From contig NZ_JAERVK010000007.1 in NCBI RefSeq assembly GCF_016745425.1, positions 170,532 through 234,531 of the forward strand: 64,000 nt of DNA, written 5' to 3'. The translations under genes were made by a program, and so were the position numbers. Position 1 is the stretch's first letter. Every line of letters begins with the position of its first letter. Source of the stretch: Candidatus Methylomicrobium oryzae (GTDB lineage: Bacteria; Pseudomonadota; Gammaproteobacteria; Methylococcales; Methylomonadaceae). Below the pieces are notes generated by a model. It searched no databases. It was not told where the DNA came from and saw only the letters and a list, made by a program, of their open reading frames with translations. Below are positions 58,589-64,000 of the stretch, in pieces.

Positions 58589-59132
58589 TCAATGTACTTT
58601 GATTGATGAGTGTTATTTTAAAACGCGCGTCTGCCAGATACGCGCAAAACGCCTTATCGACAACCTGACGCTCGGCCAGTTCCGCAAGGCTTGTGCCGGC
58701 GTCGATTGCGGCGGATTTTACCAGGATCAACTCCTCGGCCGAAAGCCGTCCCGCCAGCCAGGCCGCGAGGCTGTCGGAGGTGATGTCCCAAGTGGCGGGA
58801 ACGCCCGCCTTGTCGAGCTCGTCCGGGTCGGGGGACCAAATCGATATGCCCGTGAAGCGGCCAAAATCGGCGACCCGCGAAATGATCCGCCAATCCGGCT
58901 TCAAGCCGTTGCACAGCAGCGCCATCTGCTGCATCGCCACAATCGCCATCCGGTGCGCGGTGGAATCGCTAAATCGCCAACGCTGCTGCGCGGCCCGGAC
59001 CCGGTCCGCGAACAGGCCGCCGCCCGGCACCACCGCCACCGCCCTGCCCGCGAATTTTCGTTCGATAGCCGCGAGGCAATCGGCCAGCGTACCGGCCGCT
59101 TCGAGGCTGCCGCCGAGCTTGACCACGATCAT
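58581..59132 (-). CDS. amino-acid-kinase-family protein, MfnE-like
   Basis: A 183-residue minimal amino-acid-kinase fold. The phosphate-binding start is MIVVKLGGSL, VAVVPGGGLFADRVRAAQ follows, and WDITSDSLAAWLAGRLSAEE and LILVKSAAID form the nucleotide end. This short form resembles MfnE, which phosphorylates a furan intermediate in methanofuran synthesis, and related genes in methylotrophs. It overlaps pabB by 4 bases. In H4MPT-using methylotrophs both p-aminobenzoate and furan cofactors are needed, so the pairing suits C1 cofactor synthesis. The function is inferred. Confidence 0.75.
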   Translation of the reverse strand: MIVVKLGGSLEAAGTLADCLAAIERKFAGRAVAVVPGGGLFADRVRAAQQRWRFSDSTAHRMAIVAMQQMALLCNGLKPDWRIISRVADFGRFTGISIWSPDPDELDKAGVPATWDITSDSLAAWLAGRLSAEELILVKSAAIDAGTSLAELAERQVVDKAFCAYLADARFKITLINQSTLNG

Positions 59133-60547
59133 CGCTTATCCGAAAACTGCCTGAGCAGATCGAGCAAGGCCGCCGCCTTATCGAAACATTCCTGGTATTC
59201 CTCTTCGGCGACCGAATCGTTGACGATCCCGCCGCCGGCCCAAAAGCGGATCTCACCGTGCGAATGCACCAGCGTGCGGATCGCGATATTGCTGTCCATA
59301 TTGCCGTCGAAGCCGATGTAGCCGATCGAGCCGCAATAGACGCCGCGCCGGTTGGGTTCGAGCTCTTCGATGATTTCCATCGCGCGGATTTTCGGCGCGC
59401 CGGTGATCGATCCGCCCGGAAAACAATGTTTCAACAAATCGAGCGCGTGCTTGCCGTCGGCCAGCACGCCGGTGACCGTGCTGACCAGATGGTGCACGGT
59501 CGCATAAGTTTCGATCGCGAAGATCTTCGGCACCCTGACCGTGCCCGGCTTGCAGGTCTTGCCGATATCGTTGCGGAGCAGATCGACGATCATCAGATTC
59601 TCGGCGCGGTCTTTCGGGCTGTGCCGCAGAATCCGCATCTGCCGGCGGTCCTGGCGCGCGTCCGCTTTACGGGGTCGCGTGCCCTTGATCGGCTTGGTTT
59701 CGACCACGCCGTCGGTCAGTTTAAGAAAACACTCGGGCGAGGAGCTCAGGATCTGCACTTCGGGAAAATTCAGGTAAGCGCTGAACGGCGCCGCATTCAA
59801 CTCGCGCAGTTTCCGGTAGGCGGTCCACGGATCGCCCTCGCAATCGGCCGAAAAACGCTGCGATAGATTGACCTGGTAACAGTCGCCTTCGGTCAGATAA
59901 TGCTTGATCCGGTCGAAGGCCCGAAAATAGCCGGCCTTGTCCATGTTGATCCTGATCTCGCCGCGCACCCGAAACGGCGCGGCCTGATGTGCCTCAGGCA
60001 GGCGGCTGAAGCGTTCAATCAGGCGCTGCCAGCGGGCCGGATCGCGCTCGATGCCGGCCAGATAGCTTTTCTTCTCGTGGTGGTCGACCACGACCGCCCA
60101 TTCGTAAATCCCGACCGCCATTTCCGGAATATGCTCCCGATCGGCCGCGAGCGCCTGCAGATGCTCCACCCGCCGGGCCAGATCGTAGGCGAAATAACCG
60201 ATTGCGCCGCCCTTGAAGGGCAAGTCGCCATCCTGCTGCACGACGCGGCCGAGCTCTCGTTTGACCAGATCGAACGGATCGTCGCCCGATTCCTCGCAGC
60301 GCCCGTCCCGCTCGACCCGGGTGCTCTCACCGTGCGTAACCAGGGTGCAGACCGGCGCGGCGGCGATGATGTCATAGCGTCCGCGCGTATTGCCGGGATA
60401 GCCGCTGTCCAAAAAGACCGCCCAAGGCTCGCCCGCGATCGATGAAAACAACGCGGCGGTATTTTCAAAATAAGGCAGCGAATCCTTACGCAAATTAGAG
60501 GAAAGCATCAAGGCGGCGGACGCGGTTGGGGCTAAGGCGGAAGGCAA
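59129..60547 (-). CDS. pabB: aminodeoxychorismate synthase component I
   Basis: Makes 4-amino-4-deoxychorismate, the precursor of p-aminobenzoate. A 472-residue chorismate-utilising enzyme with GGAIGYFAYDLARRVE, EGDCYQVNLSQRF (PabB-type), SSSPECFLKL, TKPIKGTRPR, ENLMIVDLLRNDIGK, ETYATVHHLVSTV and GGSITGAPKIRAMEIIEELE (active site). PIKGT retains the Lys that distinguishes PabB from TrpE. The start at 60547 is uncertain: family similarity begins about 20 residues in. First of the operon with the kinase and DUF2959 genes. Confidence 0.92.
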   Translation of the reverse strand: MPSALAPTASAALMLSSNLRKDSLPYFENTAALFSSIAGEPWAVFLDSGYPGNTRGRYDIIAAAPVCTLVTHGESTRVERDGRCEESGDDPFDLVKRELGRVVQQDGDLPFKGGAIGYFAYDLARRVEHLQALAADREHIPEMAVGIYEWAVVVDHHEKKSYLAGIERDPARWQRLIERFSRLPEAHQAAPFRVRGEIRINMDKAGYFRAFDRIKHYLTEGDCYQVNLSQRFSADCEGDPWTAYRKLRELNAAPFSAYLNFPEVQILSSSPECFLKLTDGVVETKPIKGTRPRKADARQDRRQMRILRHSPKDRAENLMIVDLLRNDIGKTCKPGTVRVPKIFAIETYATVHHLVSTVTGVLADGKHALDLLKHCFPGGSITGAPKIRAMEIIEELEPNRRGVYCGSIGYIGFDGNMDSNIAIRTLVHSHGEIRFWAGGGIVNDSVAEEEYQECFDKAAALLDLLRQFSDKR

Positions 60548-60871
60548 CCGGTAGCGGGCGCATGATGCGGCATAACGCTCGGCCTGAAAATAATGAGGTC
60601 TGATTTGAAGTCATCGATAGTTCAGCGCTTCCTGCAACGCTACCGCAAGTCGTGAAACGGAAAATCGGCGGCAATGAGGCTTGAATGACGGAAAAGTGCA
60701 ACCGTTACGGATGAATACGGACGATGGCGTATTGAGAAGATGGCTATTGTAACATTGTTTGCCTTCTTAATGCTCGACGGCCGCTCCCACATTTCATCAA
60801 TCCCGGCGCTCTGCTTTCGGAACGTTCAGCGAGCCGTACGCCGAATCTTGCCGAAACCGCCATCCCGGCTC
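60548..60871. other. 324-base gap without a gene
   Basis: No coding frame, RNA gene or repeat recognised between the start of pabB and the end of the peptidase gene. Confidence 0.5.
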
Positions 60872-62281
60872 TCATTCGGCGCATTGTGCACGCCTTCGTC
60901 CAGCTTCGCATTGAAAACGGGTCAGTGATTTTTCCAGGTCGGCAAGATGGGCTTCCATCGGTTTACCGACCCACAATTGCGGCCGGGAAGCTTCCAGTTT
61001 TTCCCGCCGCTCGCGTTCTGCGATCGATGCTGCGGCCGCCTTGAATGCCGGGATCAACGAAAACCGGCTTTGCAATTGTTCCTTGAACACCGCCTCGCCG
61101 AAATAGGTGAAATCCGATTCGGCGCCGCAACCGAAAGAGGTCCGGTCGGCGGCCGCGGCGGTCGCGACCAAGGTATTCGGCCCTTGCAACGCTTCCACGA
61201 AGCCGCCGGAATAACAGGCCGACACCACGATCACCCGCCACTTGATGCCCGCCTCGTCGAGCATCGCTTTCAGCCCGCCGGGCGTAATGTCGTTCAGCGG
61301 CAGCGGCCAAAACTCGACCGCCAGACGGTGGTCTTTGTCGCCGTGGCTGGTCAGGTACAAAAACAGCACGTCCTCGTCGGGGTCCATGATCTTGCCGACG
61401 CGCTTCAAAACCGCGGCAAGGTTGGTCGCGGTCGCGAGCGGCGTCTCGGCGATCGTATTGAGATGATTCACCAGGTTCAGCGAATGCCCCGCGGTGCCGA
61501 AACGTTCGTCGAACAAACGTTTGATATAGTCCGTCTCGATCGAAAACACGTCTTCGGTCGCAAACCCGGCGAAGCCCACATAAAACAGATCGACATGCCG
61601 CTTGCGCTGCGGCCGCAGTTTGCTCAACGCGCCGCTCAGCAAAGCCGGCTGCCGGTACAGCAGCGCTTCGGCATCCAGCTCTTTATAGCGGGCATAAGGA
61701 TCGCCGCCTTGCTCCTCCTGTTCTTCGGGCGGATACCAAAAATCGCGGTAATCCGCGAACCACTCGCCGGCAGGACCGGCCGACAGCAACACCAGCGCCA
61801 CGCCGGCGGCTGTAGAGCGCCAGCGTCCGCACACCAGCAACAGGGCGCGCCCGAGCAGAACCAAGAAATAAGCCGCAGCCAGCCGCCCGAACCACAGACC
61901 GAAGTCGGGCCAGGTTTCGAATTCGCGTTCGTCCAGATAACGCGATGCCGTCTGCAGCAAAATCAACACGGGCGACAAGCTGTAAAGCACAACCCCGATC
62001 TGCAGCACCGCGTTTTCGCGCCGGACGAGCTTCGAAGTCAGCCAGGTCGCCATCAAGAAACAGGCCAGCTCGAACGTATAAACCGGCAGCGCGTAAATCT
62101 GGAACTCCGGTTCCGGCCAGTACAATAAATAGTCCGAGCCAATCTCCAGCAGCAGATCGGCAATGAGAAGCAAAAAAAACTGGTCGAAACCGACGATGAA
62201 GCGTTCCGGACTGCACTGGCGGAAAAACACCAGGCGCAAACCGTTCTGCAGATTGATCGATAAATTGAACAATGGATTCAT
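60872..62281 (-). CDS. membrane-anchored C13-family (caspase-like) cysteine peptidase
   Basis: A 469-residue protein. The N-terminal 200 residues contain about five hydrophobic helices (FFLLLIADLLLEIG, LPVYTFELACFLMATWLTS, LQIGVVLYSLSPVLILLQ and others). The cytoplasmic or periplasmic C-terminal part (about 215-469) is a C13 peptidase: LFYVGFAGFATEDVFSIET, LFLYLTSHGDKDHRL with catalytic H313, and VIVVSACYSGGFVEAL with catalytic C356. Members are thought to be processing or signalling proteases; substrates are unknown. Both catalytic residues are present. It stands alone downstream of no obvious partner. Confidence 0.87.
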   Translation of the reverse strand: MNPLFNLSINLQNGLRLVFFRQCSPERFIVGFDQFFLLLIADLLLEIGSDYLLYWPEPEFQIYALPVYTFELACFLMATWLTSKLVRRENAVLQIGVVLYSLSPVLILLQTASRYLDEREFETWPDFGLWFGRLAAAYFLVLLGRALLLVCGRWRSTAAGVALVLLSAGPAGEWFADYRDFWYPPEEQEEQGGDPYARYKELDAEALLYRQPALLSGALSKLRPQRKRHVDLFYVGFAGFATEDVFSIETDYIKRLFDERFGTAGHSLNLVNHLNTIAETPLATATNLAAVLKRVGKIMDPDEDVLFLYLTSHGDKDHRLAVEFWPLPLNDITPGGLKAMLDEAGIKWRVIVVSACYSGGFVEALQGPNTLVATAAAADRTSFGCGAESDFTYFGEAVFKEQLQSRFSLIPAFKAAAASIAERERREKLEASRPQLWVGKPMEAHLADLEKSLTRFQCEAGRRRAQCAE

Positions 62282-62550
62282 TCGGAAAGGAAGCGGAACA
62301 GGCCCTGAAGAAGTAGAGTACGCCGGATATTTTACCCGTTAGCGCCTTTGCCGACCGCATTTCGATCGTCATAAAAATCGGACAGCGGGATATCGGATTT
62401 TGCGGGCGGGGTATGTATCCGATCCACAACTTTTGCGTTGCCGAATAACAATCGAACTTGAAGAAAACGTAACAGCGGGGGTGATACTTCCGTCGCGCTT
62501 AGGGATATTTAAGCCTATTCCGTAAACCGTGAGCGAATATCATTCATGCT

Positions 62551-62598
62551 CCCCTCTTTGAAAAAGAGGGGTTGGGGGAGATTTATCAGACAAATCCC
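62551..62598. repeat. palindromic intergenic element, family C, second copy
   Basis: CCCCTCTTT-GAA-AAAGAGGGG (62551-62571) then GGGGGAGATTTATCAGACAA related to the 34921-34971 element. It lies in the 62282-62709 gap, directly downstream of the truncated PIN gene. Confidence 0.72.
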
Positions 62599-62641
62599 CT
62601 TTAATCCCTCTTTATTCAAATGGGAATGTGGCTCTTGGTTT

Positions 62642-62713
62642 TCACCTGCCAACACCAAAACCATCGTAGACCGCCAGCGCGATCAGCGCGGAACACTCCA
62701 CCACCGGAATCAT
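62642..62713 (-). pseudogene. DUF3368-type PIN toxin, 5' remnant
   Basis: An ATG overlapping the UPF0175 stop (ATGA at 62710-62713) begins MIPVVECSALIALAVYDGFG, the start of a DUF3368 PIN-domain toxin, and stops after 23 residues. The remaining toxin sequence has been deleted up to the palindromic element. The UPF0175 and DUF3368 pair is a common toxin-antitoxin arrangement. Confidence 0.72.
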
Positions 62714-62961
62714 AACGATCTCATATCGGCCAGCTCTTCCAGCAGTTCCTCCTTGCTGATATCGATCACAGCTACCTCGTTCTGCTTCCAGGCAGTCATG
62801 AAATGGTAAATATCCAATCCCGCCAACTCGGCCGCTTTCGCCAGCATCACCCGGCTGTTTTTGAATAACCACAGGGAATAACTCAAGCGCATGTCTTTTT
62901 CGATGTCGGCAATGGATTGGAATGCGACAAAATCATTCGGCAGCTTGATGGTGATTTGCAT
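62710..62961 (-). CDS. UPF0175 antitoxin-like protein
   Basis: An 83-residue protein. MQITIKLPNDFVAF, LSYSLWLFKNSRVMLAKAAE (helix-turn-helix region with the typical SxxxAAELAG-like segment) and WKQNEVAVIDISKEELLEEL match UPF0175, usually the antitoxin to a DUF3368 PIN toxin. The toxin partner is truncated here, leaving an orphan antitoxin. Confidence 0.83.
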   Translation of the reverse strand: MQITIKLPNDFVAFQSIADIEKDMRLSYSLWLFKNSRVMLAKAAELAGLDIYHFMTAWKQNEVAVIDISKEELLEELADMRSL

Positions 62962-63009
62962 GAGTGTTTTTTAAAGATTATTTTCAGGCTGTCATAAGCA
63001 TTTGATTTT

Positions 63010-63129
63010 TTATAGGAAAAACCTATTTGGTTTCTTAACCGCCAAACCAAGAGTAAATTCTGAAAAAGCCAACTGATGATATTTGTCGTTCGGATTGACC
63101 AACACCTCCCAGAATCCGCTGTCGGTCAT
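63010..63129 (-). pseudogene. VapC-like PIN toxin, N-terminal fragment
   Basis: Reads MTDSGFWEVLVNPNDKYHQL then AFSEFTLGLAVKKPNRF, ending at a TAA (63010-63012). DSGFW with NDKYHQLA resembles the start of VapC-family PIN domains, which carry the first metal-binding Asp. Only 39 residues remain and no antitoxin is adjacent. It would be missed by a longer length cut-off. Confidence 0.55.
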
Positions 63130-63262
63130 AATCCTGTTTTATGACTCCAATCCATATAATCTTTAAATTTTCCGACAAGTCTTCAACATCGGGCAGACTG
63201 CCGATAAAGCCGGATCTTGTCGTCTGCCCCCGCAAAACAAGCTTTGCACTTTATGAATTTTG

Positions 63263-63595
63263 TCAACGCAGGATTTCTTCAAGAGCTTGCCGAAGTGCTT
63301 CCAAATGCGTTTTTACCGTGTCCCAGACCATCACCGGATCCACGCCCAAATATTCATGCGCCAGAATATTGCGCATACCGGCAATTTCCCGCCAAGGCAT
63401 GTCGGGATGCTTTGCTAGCAAAGGCTCAACGCCAAAATCCTTCAATGCCTGACCGATGATTTCCAGATTGCGAACCACGGCATCTTGGGTTTTCCTATCG
63501 TTTAAAAAACCCGGCAAATCGTAACCTTCCGTATAGGTTTGGATCAATTCGATGCTTTCCAGTGCCGCGGCAATAAAAACCGAACGATCCTTCAC
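63263..63595 (-). CDS. hepT: HepT-type RNase toxin
   Basis: A 110-residue HEPN-domain RNase (DUF86). The catalytic RX4HXY motif is RNILAHEY at residues 75-82, intact. In the family HepT is neutralised by MntA, which adds AMP units to the Tyr. It starts 4 bases inside the end of mntA (overlap ATGA-type), as expected for this pair. Confidence 0.9.
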   Translation of the reverse strand: MKDRSVFIAAALESIELIQTYTEGYDLPGFLNDRKTQDAVVRNLEIIGQALKDFGVEPLLAKHPDMPWREIAGMRNILAHEYLGVDPVMVWDTVKTHLEALRQALEEILR

Positions 63596-63885
63596 AATGG
63601 CCTCGCTTCCTGCAGCACACTTTGTCGCAAATAGCGATTGAGCGCCCGCTCGCTGACCACGTCGACCTTGCGGCCAAGCTCATCTGAAAGCGCCTCCATT
63701 AGCCCCACTTGATCCAGCAATGTAGCGCCGGGCGAAAATTCGACCAGCAAATCGATATCGCTGTCCTCGCGTTCCTCACCGCGCACCACCGAACCGAACA
63801 CGCGCAGGTTATGGGCATGGTAGCGTTCGGCGATCGCTAAAATTCGCTGTTTTTCTTGCTGTAAGGTTATATAAAGTTTGGTCAT
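63592..63885 (-). CDS. mntA: MntA nucleotidyltransferase antitoxin
   Basis: A 97-residue minimal nucleotidyltransferase. GSVVRGEEREDSDIDLLVEF carries the GSx10DxD motif (G31, S32, D43, D45) intact. Overlaps hepT by 4 bases. It should AMPylate and silence HepT. Both motifs being intact suggests this pair is functional, unlike the two toxin remnants beside it. Confidence 0.9.
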   Translation of the reverse strand: MTKLYITLQQEKQRILAIAERYHAHNLRVFGSVVRGEEREDSDIDLLVEFSPGATLLDQVGLMEALSDELGRKVDVVSERALNRYLRQSVLQEARPL

Positions 63886-64000
63886 TTAGTTACCCTTGGC
63901 AAAGGGAGCCATAAAATCACACCTGACAGTTGTACTGTCGCCAATGAGGGTGTCCTGAATTTTGTGTAAACGGAGTTTTTAACGGTTTGGCATCCGGTCG

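Overview
The window looks like a chromosomal segment of a gammaproteobacterium, most likely a type I methanotroph or related methylotroph (order Methylococcales). The grounds are the gene order ruvCAB-ybgC-tolQRAB-pal-cpoB-queE-queC, a pabB gene overlapping a small amino-acid-kinase-family gene that resembles the methanofuran/tetrahydromethanopterin-pathway kinase MfnE, and a GC-rich genome strewn with palindromic intergenic repeats. The taxon is an inference; no methane or methanol oxidation gene lies in the window. No rRNA, tRNA or CRISPR array was seen.

Layout. (1) 1-5343, minus strand: a decaying type I-G (formerly I-U) CRISPR-Cas operon under a WYL regulator. It reads csb1 (cas7) with a perfect 147-bp in-frame internal duplication, csb2 (cas5-cas6 fusion) with a one-base frameshift, and cas3 with a stop at codon 31, running off the left edge. 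(2) 5991-12644: a TetR regulator divergent from a complete RND efflux operon (adaptor, pump, outer-membrane factor). (3) 13091-16489: a membrane cytochrome c-like protein, a cupin, a DUF29 protein and a cyclic-2,3-diphosphoglycerate-synthetase-like GTPase. (4) 16601-25869: an accessory signalling block. It has a broken RsbQ-like hydrolase, an HD-GYP response regulator, a 1778-residue multi-PAS hybrid kinase, an IS630 remnant, an EAL protein and an Xre regulator. An 88-bp direct repeat flanks the last three, and a frameshifted helix-hairpin-helix gene overlaps its second copy. (5) 25953-31314: carbamate kinase, then a five-gene stressosome module: globin-STAS RsbR, RsbS, RsbT, RsbX-like phosphatase, and an RsbU_N-LOV/PAS-PP2C phosphatase. 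(6) 31401-43057: uvrB, an aspartate aminotransferase, LemA plus DUF3137, an EAL protein, a bacterioferritin-like protein, a kinase-ParB-like fusion, hemJ, a TlpA-type thioredoxin, serA and serB. (7) 43553-54367: yebC, ruvCAB, the Tol-Pal operon and two queuosine (preQ0) genes. (8) 54690-62281: an ornithine-cyclodeaminase-family gene, sdaA, the pabB-kinase-DUF2959 operon and a membrane-anchored C13 (caspase-like) peptidase. (9) 62642-63885: a toxin-antitoxin graveyard holding two PIN-toxin remnants and an UPF0175 antitoxin next to an intact HepT-MntA pair.

The most interesting parts are the CRISPR-Cas operon with three independent lesions, and the gas-sensing stressosome whose output phosphatase carries a LOV-like domain lacking the flavin-adduct cysteine. 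No sigma factor or anti-sigma factor is encoded beside the stressosome. A remnant of a classical RsbQ partner lies about 10 kb away next to a giant PAS kinase. Several palindromic repeat families occur in most of the longer intergenic gaps.
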